Notes: a model not told the origin generated them from the sequence alone. Positions 37,135-47,844 are shown, counted from the stretch's first letter. The stretch is DNA of 64,000 bases from Paracoccus aminovorans (GCF_900005615.1 NZ_LN832559.1:1518837-1582836); one strand, 5' to 3'. Numbers and translations: made by a program.

Positions 37135-37402
37135 TGCTCGGTAATGGATTTGTCCTTTCCCCTGAAACGCGGGGCTCATGCTGCGACGCGCGCCAGGTGC
37201 ACCAAGCGTTGCTGACGCAGGTGTTCTGGTGCAGGCCCTTGTGACGGGCGATAACGAGCACTAACAGACTGCTGAAAAAGAGCTCCAAGAGGGCGTCGGG
37301 ACGGAAAATCGTTCTGAGCCCGACCCCGATCAGCTGAAGAACAGTGTATTTGCGGACAGTTCGAGGTGAGCTTCCCGCTTTCTGTCCATCGTGTCGCGTG
37401 GC
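37135..37402 (-). mobile_element. insertion-like foreign segment at the 3' end of the HNH gene
   Basis: The segment does not match the HNH family and reads, in the continued HNH frame, GLRTIFRPDALLELFFSSLL and RHKGLHQNTCVSNAW; another frame gives APEHLRQQRLVHLARVAA. The sequence AACAGACTGCTGAAAAAG at 37264 resembles the terminus of insertion elements. I could not assign a family. Confidence 0.35.
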
Positions 37403-38390
37403 GGGGAAGCAATGATTGCGATGCCATTCCAGATAGGCCTGATGCGGCCGGTCGCCGGGCCGGGACGGAACGATGATCTTGCCGGAAGAATGAAGCAGAC
37501 GACGGGCGGTTTCGTCGGCGATGCTGTCCCTGGCAACTAGAATAGTGTTGTCCTCATCAACCCCGAGCATGCCACGGTCGAACATCCAGTGAATGGTGCC
37601 GCTGAGAGCCAGCCCGTTGTTCACCGTGTCGGGACCGCGCTCGGCGACGGGAAGAATATGGGCCGCCTCTACCTCCGGACGGCCGCCTCCATTGCGCAAC
37701 TCCAACCCCGAAATGGCGCAACGTCCGCCGTAGGCCCGCCGCACGCTTCGGGCAAAGCTTTGATCCCGCAGCACGCGCGAGGAAAGAATGCGTGTCCTGT
37801 CGTGCTGCAGCGGCCCGGCAAACCTGGCTTGGGTTTCGGCGAATCCCGCGACGTCTTCCTGACGAGGCAGCGCATCTGGCGCCGGTTCGTAAGACAGCCC
37901 GGCATTGATGATGGCGGCGAAATCTTCGTCCGATATCAACCTGATCGCAGAAGTGTTGTTGCCACCGACCCAGGCCAGACCACTTTCCCAAAGCTCTTTC
38001 CCCGCCCTTTGGCGAGGCAGGTTGGTTTCGAAATCCAGGGCCGATCCACGGTCTAGAATGGCAAAGCTATGAGAGGCATCGGTTGGATCCGGCCGGATGG
38101 CCGCGACCTTCTGCACACGGTGATAGCCCTTCCCGTCACCGCGTCGGCCCTCATAGAAAATGACCCAATCGCCGACGGTCTGGGCCACCCGAGACAAGCA
38201 GCTGTTGGGGAAATGGTAAACCTCGCCTGAGCGGTTGGCGTAATGCGAGTGGCTGGATTCGATGAATACCGCCTTCGACATGCGGTCGCGTTAATGCGCT
38301 CCCGACGCAATTTTCCAGGGGTAACTCAGGAAGCTCAAACGAAACATGCCGCACCGGCCGAAACGGCCCAATCACCACCCAAGCCCCTCG

Positions 38391-38417
38391 CCTTCTTCGT
38401 TCCCCAAATACCCAAAC
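38391..38417 (-). repeat. intergenic motif copy B (CTTCGTTCCCCAAATACCC)
   Basis: Located between the HNH start and the groEL terminator. It matches copies at 31206, 60700 and 60811 around the core CCAAATAC(C/T)C with a preceding CTTC(T)CCGTT-like stretch. Confidence 0.5.
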
Positions 38418-38419
38418 CG

Positions 38420-38446
38420 AAAAGGCCGCCCCAAGCGGGACGGCCT
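38420..38446 (-). terminator. Rho-independent terminator of groES-groEL
   Basis: On the minus strand AGGCCGTCCC-gctt-GGGGCGGCCT is followed by TTTTCGG. It begins about 25 bases after the groEL stop. Confidence 0.8.
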
Positions 38447-38471
38447 CCATTCTCTCGCCAAAGGCGGCTGA

Positions 38472-40130
<1,659 letters not shown>

Positions 40131-40147
40131 TTATGGGGAAGGCGAGA

Positions 40148-40435
40148 TCAGGCGATGATGCCCAGGATGTCGCTTTCCTTCATGATCAGCAGTTCTTCAC
40201 CGTCGACGGTGACCTCGGTGCCCGACCATTTGCCGAACAGCACGCGATCGCCGGTCTTGACGGCCGGGGCGATCAGTTCGCCCGAATCCTTGCGCGCGCC
40301 TTCGCCGACCGAGACGATCTCGCCCTCGGCGGGTTTTTCCTTGGCGCTGTCGGGGATGATCAGGCCGCCCTTGGTCTTTTCGTCCGACTGGACGCGACGG
40401 ACCAGAACGCGGTCGTGCAGCGGTTTGAAAGCCAT
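40148..40435 (-). CDS. groES: co-chaperonin GroES
   Basis: 95 residues, normal length. [20 protein letters not shown] start, mobile loop [15 protein letters not shown], then [20 protein letters not shown]. It caps the GroEL ring. First gene of the groES-groEL operon; controlled by the CIRCE operator upstream. Confidence 0.98.
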   Translation of the reverse strand: MAFKPLHDRVLVRRVQSDEKTKGGLIIPDSAKEKPAEGEIVSVGEGARKDSGELIAPAVKTGDRVLFGKWSGTEVTVDGEELLIMKESDILGIIA

Positions 40436-40470
40436 GTGAACACTCCGGTGTTACAGGTTGGTTTAAGGTG

Positions 40471-40497
40471 TTGGCACTCGGTCTTGATGAGTGCCAG
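40471..40497 (-). promoter_or_regulatory. CIRCE operator (HrcA site) of groES-groEL
   Basis: TTGGCACTC-N9-GAGTGCCAG is an inverted repeat that differs from the CIRCE consensus (TTAGCACTC-N9-GAGTGCTAA) at one position in the left arm and two in the right. It lies in the leader, 36 bases before the groES start. HrcA binding here would repress the operon at normal temperature. Confidence 0.9.
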
Positions 40498-40504
40498 TGC
40501 TGCC

Positions 40505-40533
40505 CATCTAGGCATCGTCGCCGCGGCTGTCAA
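40505..40533 (-). promoter_or_regulatory. sigma-70-type promoter of groES-groEL
   Basis: On the minus strand: -35 TTGACA (complement of 40528-40533), a spacer of exactly 17 bases, and -10 TAGATG (complement of 40505-40510). The CIRCE element begins 7 bases downstream, so it overlaps the expected transcription start. Confidence 0.8.
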
Positions 40534-40679
40534 CGCCCTTGGCGGCTTTACCGCGATTTGTTCCGCGTGCTAGGCTGCCGGCGCCGGGATCAGGGGATTT
40601 TGGTCGGATTTTCAAGGGGTATCGCCGCGTCGCGGCGAAAAATCTCAGCAGGGGGCGCGGGCCCCAGTAAGGGTTGCGG

Positions 40680-42011
40680 ATGGCCGGGACGGATTTGGCG
40701 CGGGAATCGGGCGGGAACGATAAAAGGCTGTCGATCCTGCTCTTGGCGGACGACTGCAACCCGGAATGGCCGTCGCTGCCGATCGTGGGCTACAAATACG
40801 CCCTGGCGCTTGGCCGGGTGGCGCGGGTCGTGGTCGCCACCCATGTCCGCAACCGCGAGAACATCGAAAAGGCCGGGCCGCAGCCGGGCGTCGAATTCGT
40901 CTTTCTGGACAACGAACGCGTCGCCGCGCCGATCTATCGGCTGGCGACCTGGCTGCGCGGCGGCTCCGAGGTGGCCTGGTCCACCAACATGATCATGCAA
41001 TACCTGCCCTATCTGGCCTTCGAGCGCGAGGCGTGGAAGCATTTCCGCAAGGAACTGCGGGCAGGGGGCTTCGACCTGGTGCATCGCATCACGCCGATGA
41101 CGCCGACCCTGCCCAGCTACATCGCCGGCAAGCTGGCGGTGCCCTTCGTCATCGGTCCGCTGAACGGCAACCTGCCCTGGCCGCGCGAATTCCGCAGCGA
41201 ACAGAAGCGCGAGCGCGAGCGGCTGCGCGTCCTGCGCAACGTCGCCAAGCATCTGCCCTATGCCCGCAAGACCTATGCCCGCGCCGCGCTGGTGCTGGCG
41301 GGGTTCGAACATACCATGCAGGAGCTGCGGCCGCTGGCGCCGGGCCGCGTGGTGAACTTTCCCGAGATCGGCTACGACCCGGCGATCTTTCACGCCGCGC
41401 GCAAGGCGCCGGCCTTTGTCGGGCCGGGCCCCTATCGCTTTCTCTTCGCGGGCCGGCTGGTGCCCTACAAGCTGCCCGACGTGGCGGTGCTGGCCTTTGC
41501 CGATGCGCCCGAACTTGCCGGTCACAGCCTGCATATCGTCGGCGACGGTCCCGAGATGGCGCGGCTGCGCGAGATCGTGGCCAGCCGCGGGCTGCAGGAC
41601 ATTGTGCATTTCGAGGGCCGCCGCAGCCAGGCCGAACTTGCGCAGATGATGCGCGACTTCGACGGCTTCGTGTTCCCGTCGATTCGCGAACTGGGTGCGG
41701 GCGTGGTGATCGAGGCCATGGCCTGTGGCATGACCTGCTTCGTCGCCGATTACGGCGCGCCGGGGCATCTGGCCGGGCGCGGCCGCGGCGTGACCGTGCC
41801 GATCCGCGAGCACCCGGGCTATGTCGCGGCGTTCCGGCAGGCGCTGGCCGGGGCGGTGGCCGATCCGGCGACGGCGGCGGCTCAGGCGACGGCGGGGCAG
41901 TCCTATGCCGAAACGCTGTATCCCTGGGACCGCAAGGCGCAGGAGACGATGCTCTATTACCGCGACCTGCTGGCCGGGCGGCCGGTGCGCGACCGGGGGG
42001 ATTACGATTGA
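40680..42011 (+). CDS. glycosyltransferase, GT4 family
   Basis: 443 residues with a GT-B fold. The N-terminal acceptor domain starts RLSILLLADDCNPEWPSLP and includes FDLVHRITPMTPTLPSYIAG and FVIGPLNGNLPWP. The C-terminal nucleotide-sugar domain has FLFAGRLVPYKLPDVAVLAF, LHIVGDGPEMARLREIV and the FPSIRELGAGVVIEAMACGM EX7E region. Sugar and acceptor are unknown; lipopolysaccharide or exopolysaccharide synthesis is likely. ATG at 40680; a TTG two codons before is possible. The stop overlaps the TTG start of the next gene. Confidence 0.85.
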   Translation: MAGTDLARESGGNDKRLSILLLADDCNPEWPSLPIVGYKYALALGRVARVVVATHVRNRENIEKAGPQPGVEFVFLDNERVAAPIYRLATWLRGGSEVAWSTNMIMQYLPYLAFEREAWKHFRKELRAGGFDLVHRITPMTPTLPSYIAGKLAVPFVIGPLNGNLPWPREFRSEQKRERERLRVLRNVAKHLPYARKTYARAALVLAGFEHTMQELRPLAPGRVVNFPEIGYDPAIFHAARKAPAFVGPGPYRFLFAGRLVPYKLPDVAVLAFADAPELAGHSLHIVGDGPEMARLREIVASRGLQDIVHFEGRRSQAELAQMMRDFDGFVFPSIRELGAGVVIEAMACGMTCFVADYGAPGHLAGRGRGVTVPIREHPGYVAAFRQALAGAVADPATAAAQATAGQSYAETLYPWDRKAQETMLYYRDLLAGRPVRDRGDYD

Positions 42012-43051
42012 GCCTGCGCCGGCACCTCGCCGCACTCGTCACCGCCATGGCGCTGGCGCTGCCGGCGGCGGCGCAGGACTGCGCGGGCCGCAATCTTTTC
42101 GACGCCATGCCGCCCGCGCGGCTGGCCGAACTGCGCGGCGCCACCGAAGACATCCCGAACCACAAGGGCCTGTTCTGGCAGGCGGAAAAGGACGGCCGGC
42201 GGGTGCTGCTGCTGGGCACCTATCACTTCGCCGATCCGCGCCACGACCTGACCATGGCCCGCTTCGGCCCCGAGATCGACCGCGCCTCCGCCCTGCTGGT
42301 CGAGGCCGGCCCCGAGGAAGAGGCGAAGCTGGCCGAGGCGATGACCGCCGATCCGACGCTGATCCTGGATGCGACCGGCCCGACCCTGCCCGAGCGGCTG
42401 GACGCGCAGGAATGGAAGGCGCTGTCCCAGGCGCTGGACGAGCGGGGCCTGCCCGCGGTGATCGCCAGCCGGCTGCGGCCCTGGTATGTCGCGGTGATGC
42501 TGGGCATCTCGCCCTGCATGAAGCGGATCGTCGAGACCCGCGGCGATGCCGGCGGCCTCGACCACCTGCTGATCGCCCGCGCCCAGGCGGCGCAGGTGCC
42601 GGTGCGGGCGCTGGAGCCCTGGGACACCGTCTTCTCGCTTTTCGAGGGCATGAGCGCCGAAGAGGAAGAGGACATGATCCGCGCCGCCATGCCCGCCGCC
42701 CAATATGCCGACGACTATGCCACCACCCTGGCCGACGCCTATTTTGCCGGCGACAGCTGGATGATCTGGGAATTCGGCCGCTTCGACGCCTATGACAACT
42801 CCGGCCTGACCCGGGCCCAGGTGGATGCGCAGATGCGGCTGGCGCAGGAAAAGCTGATGGACCAGCGGAACGAAAGCTGGATCGAACCCATTGAGAAGGC
42901 AGCGGGGCAGGCGGCCGGGGAAGGCAAGGCGGTGGTCGCGGGCTTCGGCGCGCTGCACCTGCCGGGCCGGCACGGCGTGCTGCGGCTGCTGGAACAAAGG
43001 GGCTGGACCATCAGCCCGGTCACGGTGGAGAGGACAGGCGATGGCCGATGA
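42008..43051 (+). CDS. TraB/GumN family protein
   Basis: 347 residues with a signal peptide (LAALVTAMALALPAAAQD). TraB/GumN/Tiki fold marks: GRRVLLLGTYHFADPRH near 65 (the GxxH metal site), ALLVEAGPEEEAKLAEAM, and VVAGFGALHLPGRHGVLRL near 315 (second GxxH). This is related to Tiki metalloproteases, so a periplasmic peptidase is possible; the activity in bacteria is unproven. The start is the TTG at 42008, overlapping the previous stop; no ATG/GTG gives a full signal peptide. The next gene starts inside its last codons. Confidence 0.82.
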   Translation: MSLRRHLAALVTAMALALPAAAQDCAGRNLFDAMPPARLAELRGATEDIPNHKGLFWQAEKDGRRVLLLGTYHFADPRHDLTMARFGPEIDRASALLVEAGPEEEAKLAEAMTADPTLILDATGPTLPERLDAQEWKALSQALDERGLPAVIASRLRPWYVAVMLGISPCMKRIVETRGDAGGLDHLLIARAQAAQVPVRALEPWDTVFSLFEGMSAEEEEDMIRAAMPAAQYADDYATTLADAYFAGDSWMIWEFGRFDAYDNSGLTRAQVDAQMRLAQEKLMDQRNESWIEPIEKAAGQAAGEGKAVVAGFGALHLPGRHGVLRLLEQRGWTISPVTVERTGDGR

Positions 43052-43376
43052 GCTTTGGCGCGAGGAACGCGATTTCTGGCTGGCGGGCGCGGCCGAGACG
43101 GCGCGCAAGCTGGACGAGGCCTGCCTGATGGCCTTCGCGCCCGCCGGTATCCTGACCCGGCGCCGGGCGGTGGAAAGCCTGGCCTCGGCCCCGCGCTGGC
43201 AAGAGGTCACCATGAGCGACCGCGCCAGCATCGAGACCGACGAGCTTTGCGTGCTGGCCTATCGCGCCACCGCGCGCCGCGCCGGGGCCGAGACCTATCG
43301 CGCGCTCTGCACCACCACCTGGATCCGCCGCGACGGCGACTGGCGCATCGTCCAGCATCAGCAGACGCCGCTCTGA
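43041..43376 (+). CDS. NTF2-like/DUF4440-type small protein
   Basis: 111 residues. An N-terminal helix (MADELWREERDFWLAGAAE) is followed by a cone-like alpha+beta pattern: MAFAPAGILTRRRAVESLAS, then TYRALCTTTWIRRDGDWRIV and QHQQTPL. The ending WIRRDGDWRIVQHQQTPL is typical of NTF2-like SnoaL/DUF4440 proteins. Ligand unknown. ATG at 43041 overlaps the previous gene by 11 bases, and its stop overlaps the DUF1345 start. Confidence 0.78.
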   Translation: MADELWREERDFWLAGAAETARKLDEACLMAFAPAGILTRRRAVESLASAPRWQEVTMSDRASIETDELCVLAYRATARRAGAETYRALCTTTWIRRDGDWRIVQHQQTPL

Positions 43377-44017
43377 TGCTCGCCGACCTGCGGCGACACC
43401 TGCGCTTCCTGCTCAGCTTCGCGCTGGGGCTGGCGGTGGGCCTGGGGGCGTGGCGGATGCAGGCGCTGGACCGGCTTTTGCTGTTTTCGGTCACCTTCTG
43501 CCTCAGCTACCTGCTGCTGACCGGGCTTCTGATCCGGCGCATGACCGTCGAGATCATGCGCGGCCATGCCGACCTGGACGACGAGGGCATGAGCGTGATC
43601 GTTCCCATCGCCTTCGGCACGGTGGCGATCAGCCTGCTCGCGATCCTGCTGACGATCCGCGATCCGCATTCCGGCTTCTGGCTGCGGCCGGCCTTCGCGC
43701 TGGTCTCGGTGCCGCTGGGCTGGGCGATGATCCACACGGTCATGGCCTTTCACTACGCCAGCCTCTGGTATGCCCGCGGCCCGGACGGGCGCGAAAGGCG
43801 CGCCTTGGGCTTTCCCGGCATGGAGTCCGAGGACGAGGCCGGGATCTGGGACTTCATCTATTACAGCTTCACCATCGGCATGACGGCGCAGACGGCGGAT
43901 GTCAGCGCGCTCGACACGCGGATGCGGCGGGTCACGGTGCTCCATTCGGCCTTCTCGTTCTTTTATAACACGGTGCTGCTGGCGCTGGCGGTGAACGCCG
44001 CGATCAGCCTGGGTTGA
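43376..44017 (+). CDS. DUF1345 family membrane protein
   Basis: 213 residues with about five hydrophobic segments, including FLLSFALGLAVGLGAW, LLLFSVTFCLSYLLLTGLLI, FGTVAISLLAILLTI and FYNTVLLALAVNAAISL. The conserved IWDFIYYSFTIGMTAQTADV near 160 is a hallmark of DUF1345. It resembles a pore-like region, but the function is unknown. The ATG at 43376 overlaps the previous stop. Confidence 0.85.
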   Translation: MLADLRRHLRFLLSFALGLAVGLGAWRMQALDRLLLFSVTFCLSYLLLTGLLIRRMTVEIMRGHADLDDEGMSVIVPIAFGTVAISLLAILLTIRDPHSGFWLRPAFALVSVPLGWAMIHTVMAFHYASLWYARGPDGRERRALGFPGMESEDEAGIWDFIYYSFTIGMTAQTADVSALDTRMRRVTVLHSAFSFFYNTVLLALAVNAAISLG

Positions 44018-44082
44018 TAGACATTCCCCGGCCCGCGGCCTATAACCCGCGCAAAATTTCCGCCCAACATCAGGGGATCAGC

Positions 44083-45003
44083 ATGATCAAGGTTTTCGGC
44101 CACAAGGCCCCCGACACCGACTCGACCGGCTCGCCCATCATCTGGGCCTGGTATCTGTCCGAGGTGCGCAAGCAGCCGGCGAAAGCCGTCCTGCAGGGCG
44201 AGCCGAACACCGAGGCCGCCTGGATGCTGACCAGGTGGAACCTGGACAAGCCCGAGATCATCGCCGACGTCGCGCCGGGCGAGCAATGCGTGGTCGTGGA
44301 CACCAACAACCCGGCCGAGCTGCCCGATTCGATCAACGCCGCCGAGGTGATCGAGATCATCGACCACCACCTGCTGGCCGGCGGCATCAAGACCCGGCTG
44401 CCGATCAACGTCACCATCCGCCCGCTGGCCTGCACGGCGACGATCATGCACGACCTGATCGGCGACGAGGACCTGGCCCGCGCCCCCCGCGGCGTCAAGG
44501 GCGCCATGCTGACCTGCATCCTGTCGGACACGCTGGAGTTCCGCAGCCCGACCACCACGCCGCACGACCGTTTCGTGGCCGAGAAGATCGCCAGGGACCT
44601 GGACGTCTCGATCCCCGAATACGCGGCCGAGATGTTCGCGGCCAAGTCCGACGTGTCCGCCTTTACCGAGGAAGCCCTGCTGCGCATGGACAGCAAGGAA
44701 TACGAACTCGGCGGCAAGCAGCTGCGCGTCTCGGTGCTGGAGACCACGGCGCCGCAGGTGCTTCTGGACCGCAAGGGCGCGCTGATGGCGGCCATGCCGG
44801 GCGTCGCGGCGGCCGACGGCGCCGACGAGGTGCTGCTGTTCATCGTCGACATCCTGAACGAACAGGCCACGCTGCTGGTCCCGAACGACTTCGTGAAGGC
44901 CGTGGCCGAGAAAAGCTTCAACGCTACCGTCTCGGGCGACCTCGTGGTTCTGCCGGGCATCATGTCGCGCAAGAAACAGATCATCCCCGCGCTGGCGGTC
45001 TGA
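44083..45003 (+). CDS. ppaC: manganese-dependent inorganic pyrophosphatase (family II)
   Basis: 306-residue DHH-family enzyme that hydrolyses pyrophosphate to phosphate. Metal-binding motifs: VFGHKAPDTDSTGSP near 4, VVVDTNNPAEL near 73, and IIDHHLLAG (DHH) near 94. The C-terminal DHHA2 domain ends VLPGIMSRKKQIIPAL, with the substrate-binding SRKKQ. Start ATG at 44083 with CATCAGGGGATC upstream. Family II enzymes are scattered in alphaproteobacteria. Confidence 0.93.
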   Translation: MIKVFGHKAPDTDSTGSPIIWAWYLSEVRKQPAKAVLQGEPNTEAAWMLTRWNLDKPEIIADVAPGEQCVVVDTNNPAELPDSINAAEVIEIIDHHLLAGGIKTRLPINVTIRPLACTATIMHDLIGDEDLARAPRGVKGAMLTCILSDTLEFRSPTTTPHDRFVAEKIARDLDVSIPEYAAEMFAAKSDVSAFTEEALLRMDSKEYELGGKQLRVSVLETTAPQVLLDRKGALMAAMPGVAAADGADEVLLFIVDILNEQATLLVPNDFVKAVAEKSFNATVSGDLVVLPGIMSRKKQIIPALAV

Positions 45004-45028
45004 TCCACACCGACAGGAAAGGTCCCCG

Positions 45029-45898
45029 ATGACCCAGATCATCCGCTCGCTCGACGAGATCGGCTCCGGTTACGACGTGCTGTTCTGCGATCTCTGGGGC
45101 TGCCTGCACAACGGCCGGGCGCCATACCCGGCCGCCGTCGCCGCGCTGCAGGACTTCCGCCGCGGCGGCGGGCGCGTGGTGCTGATGACGAACGCGCCGC
45201 GGCCGCGCAAATACGTGGCCGAGCAACTCGACCGCATGGGCGTGCCGCGCGACGCCTGGGACGAGATCGTCAGCTCGGGCGACGCGGCCCAGGATGCCAT
45301 GTTCGCGGGCGCCGTCGGCCGCCGGGTCTGGGCCATCGCCCAGCCCAAGGACGAGGGCTTCTTCGCCGACATCCCCGAGGAATGGCAGGACGCCCCGCCG
45401 ATCCAGCGGGTGCCGCTGACCGAGGCCGAGGGCATCGTCTGCTGCGGTCTCTTCGACGATCTGACCGAGGCGCCGGAAGACTATCACACCCGGCTGTTCC
45501 TGGCGCGCGAGCGCAAGCTGAAGCTCTTGTGCGCCAATCCCGACGTGGTGGTGGACCTGGGCGAGAAGCGGCTCTATTGCGCCGGCGCCCTGGCCGAACT
45601 CTATGAGGGGCTGGGCGGCGAGGTGCTGTATTTCGGCAAGCCGCATGCGCCGATCTACGACCTGGCGCGGCGCCGGCTGGGTCTTGACGACGCGGCCCGC
45701 ATCCTGGCGGTGGGCGACGGCATCGCCACCGACATTGCGGGCGCCGCGGGCGAGGGAATCGACGCGATCTTCGTCACCGGCGGCCTTGCCGCCACCGAAT
45801 TCGGCACCGATGTCGAGAATCCCGATCCCGCCCGGCTGCAGGAATGGCTGGCGATGCGGATGCAGGCCCCGCGCTTTGCCATGGGCCGGCTGCGCTAG
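45029..45898 (+). CDS. HAD-type hydrolase, TIGR01459 family
   Basis: 289 residues, subclass IIA HAD. The nucleophile is Asp21 in VLFCDLWGCLHNG. The second Asp of the usual DxD is Trp23, which I recall as normal for the TIGR01459 family. Further motifs: VVLMTNAPRPRKYVAEQL, CANPDVVV, LYFGKPHAPIYDLA and ILAVGDGIATDIAGA. The substrate is unknown (sugar-phosphatase or nitrophenylphosphatase-like). ATG at 45029, GACAGGAAAGG upstream; 25 bases after ppaC. Confidence 0.88.
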   Translation: MTQIIRSLDEIGSGYDVLFCDLWGCLHNGRAPYPAAVAALQDFRRGGGRVVLMTNAPRPRKYVAEQLDRMGVPRDAWDEIVSSGDAAQDAMFAGAVGRRVWAIAQPKDEGFFADIPEEWQDAPPIQRVPLTEAEGIVCCGLFDDLTEAPEDYHTRLFLARERKLKLLCANPDVVVDLGEKRLYCAGALAELYEGLGGEVLYFGKPHAPIYDLARRRLGLDDAARILAVGDGIATDIAGAAGEGIDAIFVTGGLAATEFGTDVENPDPARLQEWLAMRMQAPRFAMGRLR

Positions 45899-45998
45899 CC
45901 GGTAACAATCGATCCCATTCCTGCCTGGAGACATTATTTTATTGCGCGACGGCTTCATTGCTGCTATGCAGCATGAAGCTACTCACCAGGGGCAGTGA

Positions 45999-46445
45999 AT
46001 GATGCTGGACAATCTTCCGCGCGGCACGATCGTCATCGAGGATCTCGAGGTCGGGATGATGCGCTACCTGCAAAAGGTGGTCACCGACGAGGATATCGAG
46101 ATGTTCGCCAAGGTCTCGACCGACCGCAATCCGGTGCATCTGGACGAGGAATATGCCCAGGACACCATCTTCGAGGGCCGCATCGCCCATGGCATGCTGA
46201 CCGCCGGGCTGATCTCGGCGGTGATCGGCGAACAGCTGCCCGGCCACGGCACGGTCTATCTGGGTCAGACGCTGAAATTCATGGCCCCCGTGCGTCCGGG
46301 CGATCTGGTGCGCGCCGAGGTCACGGTCGAGGCCATCGACCATGCGAAACGCCGCGTGACCCTTGCAACCCGCTGCCTCGTCGGCGATACGGTCGTCCTG
46401 AAAGGCGAGGCGGTCGTTCTGGCGCCAAGCCGCAAATTCGACTGA
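45999..46445 (+). CDS. MaoC-family (R)-specific enoyl-CoA hydratase
   Basis: 148-residue single hot-dog protein. The hydratase-2 motif is KVSTDRNPVHLDEEYAQDTI followed by FEGRIAHGMLTAGLIS, with the catalytic Asp-x4-His pair in DRNPVH. Such PhaJ-like enzymes hydrate enoyl-CoA and can feed (R)-3-hydroxyacyl-CoA to PHA synthesis or fatty-acid turnover. Two ATGs start the frame (MMLDNLP); GGGGCAGTGA precedes them. The next gene, ribF, follows after 29 bases. Confidence 0.87.
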   Translation: MMLDNLPRGTIVIEDLEVGMMRYLQKVVTDEDIEMFAKVSTDRNPVHLDEEYAQDTIFEGRIAHGMLTAGLISAVIGEQLPGHGTVYLGQTLKFMAPVRPGDLVRAEVTVEAIDHAKRRVTLATRCLVGDTVVLKGEAVVLAPSRKFD

Positions 46446-46474
46446 CGGGCCGGTCTGCGGCCCACGGGGGCCCC

Positions 46475-47404
46475 TTGCGCATCCATCACGACTGGAAAGC
46501 TCTGCCGCTCGATGCCCGCGGGGCCACGGTCGCCATGGGCAATTTCGACGGCATCCACCTGGGCCACCGTTCGGTAATCGACGCCGCCCGGGCGGCCTGC
46601 GACGCGCCCTTGGGCGTCATCACCTTCGAGCCGCATCCGCGCCAGTTCCTGGTCCCGGCCACGCCGCCCTTCCGGCTGATGAACGCGGAATCGCGGGCGA
46701 ACCGCCTGGCGCGGCTGGGGGTCGATCACCTGTACGAACTGCCCTTCGACGCGGTGCTGGCGGGCCTGTCGCCCGAGGATTTCGCCCGCGAGGTGCTGGT
46801 GGGGGGCTTGGGCGTGCGCCATGTCACCGTCGGCGCCGACTTCCATTTCGGCCACAAGCGGGCCGGCGATGCCCAGACGCTGGCCCGGCTGGGCCGCGAC
46901 CTGGGCTTCGGCACCACCGTCGCGCCGCTGATCGGCGACGGCGAGGTCGAATACAGTTCGACCGCGATCCGCAAGGCGCTGGCCGAGGGCCGCAGCCGCG
47001 ACGCCGAGCGCATGCTGGGCCATTGGCACCGCATCGACGGCGAGGTGCTGCACGGCGACAAGCGCGGCCGCGACCTGGGCTATCCGACCGCGAACATGGC
47101 GGTCGAGGGGCTGCACCTGCCGCGCTTCGGCGTCTATGCCGTGCTGGTCGATGTGCTGACCGGCGCCGACCGGGGCAGCTACAAGGGCGTGGCCAGCCTG
47201 GGCGTGCGGCCGATGTTCGGCGAGAACCGCCCGAACCTGGAAGTGCATATCTTCGACTTCAACGCCGATCTCTATGGCCAGCACCTGTCGGTGGCGCTGG
47301 TCGAATACCTGCGCCCCGAGGCCAGGTTCGACAGCCTCGACGCACTGGTCGCGCAGATGAACCGCGACAGCCAGGGTGCGCGCGAGATCCTGGCGACGCG
47401 CTGA
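46475..47404 (+). CDS. ribF: bifunctional riboflavin kinase / FAD synthetase
   Basis: 309 residues. The N-terminal FMN adenylyltransferase domain has ATVAMGNFDGIHLGHRSVI, ITFEPHPRQFLVP and VEYSSTAIRKALAEG. The C-terminal flavokinase domain has VLHGDKRGRDLGYPTANMAV, YKGVASLGVRPMFGENRPNL and LEVHIFDF. It converts riboflavin made by the rib genes to FMN and FAD. The only start that preserves the N-terminus (IHHDWKALPLDARGATVAMG) is the TTG at 46475. Its stop overlaps the YcgN start. Confidence 0.93.
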   Translation: MRIHHDWKALPLDARGATVAMGNFDGIHLGHRSVIDAARAACDAPLGVITFEPHPRQFLVPATPPFRLMNAESRANRLARLGVDHLYELPFDAVLAGLSPEDFAREVLVGGLGVRHVTVGADFHFGHKRAGDAQTLARLGRDLGFGTTVAPLIGDGEVEYSSTAIRKALAEGRSRDAERMLGHWHRIDGEVLHGDKRGRDLGYPTANMAVEGLHLPRFGVYAVLVDVLTGADRGSYKGVASLGVRPMFGENRPNLEVHIFDFNADLYGQHLSVALVEYLRPEARFDSLDALVAQMNRDSQGAREILATR

Positions 47405-47844
47405 TGCGCCCCCGGTTCTGGGAACTGCCGCTGAAGTCGCTGGCCCGCGACGAATGGGAGGCGCTGTGCGACGGCTGCGGCAAATGCTGCCTCAACAAGA
47501 TCGAATACGAGGACACCGGCGAGCTGGCCTTTACCCGGGTCGCCTGCCGGTTGCTGGACGGCGAAAGCTGCCAATGTTCGAGCTATCCGAACCGTCATGA
47601 TTTCGTTCCCGATTGCGTCGTCCTGACCCCCAAGAAGCTGCGCGAGATCACCTGGTGGCTGCCCTCGACCTGCGCCTACAGGTTGCGTGCCGAGGGCAAG
47701 CCGCTCTACGACTGGCACTACCTGATCTCGGGGGACCGCGAATCGATCCATCGCGCCGGCGCCTCGGTGCGCGGCTGGACCGTCAGCGAGGCCTCGGTGA
47801 CCGAGGACGACTGGGACGATTACATCATCGAGGATCTGTCATGA
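47404..47844 (+). CDS. YcgN family cysteine-cluster protein
   Basis: 146 residues. Cysteine cluster: ALCDGCGKCCLNKIEYEDT near 21-32, then VACRLLDGESCQCSSYPNRH near 47-60, VPDCVVLTP and PSTCAYRL. These are the cysteines of the YkgJ/YcgN (UPF0260) family, possibly binding zinc or iron-sulfur; function unknown. ATG overlaps the ribF stop; its stop overlaps the threonine aldolase start. Confidence 0.9.
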   Translation: MRPRFWELPLKSLARDEWEALCDGCGKCCLNKIEYEDTGELAFTRVACRLLDGESCQCSSYPNRHDFVPDCVVLTPKKLREITWWLPSTCAYRLRAEGKPLYDWHYLISGDRESIHRAGASVRGWTVSEASVTEDDWDDYIIEDLS

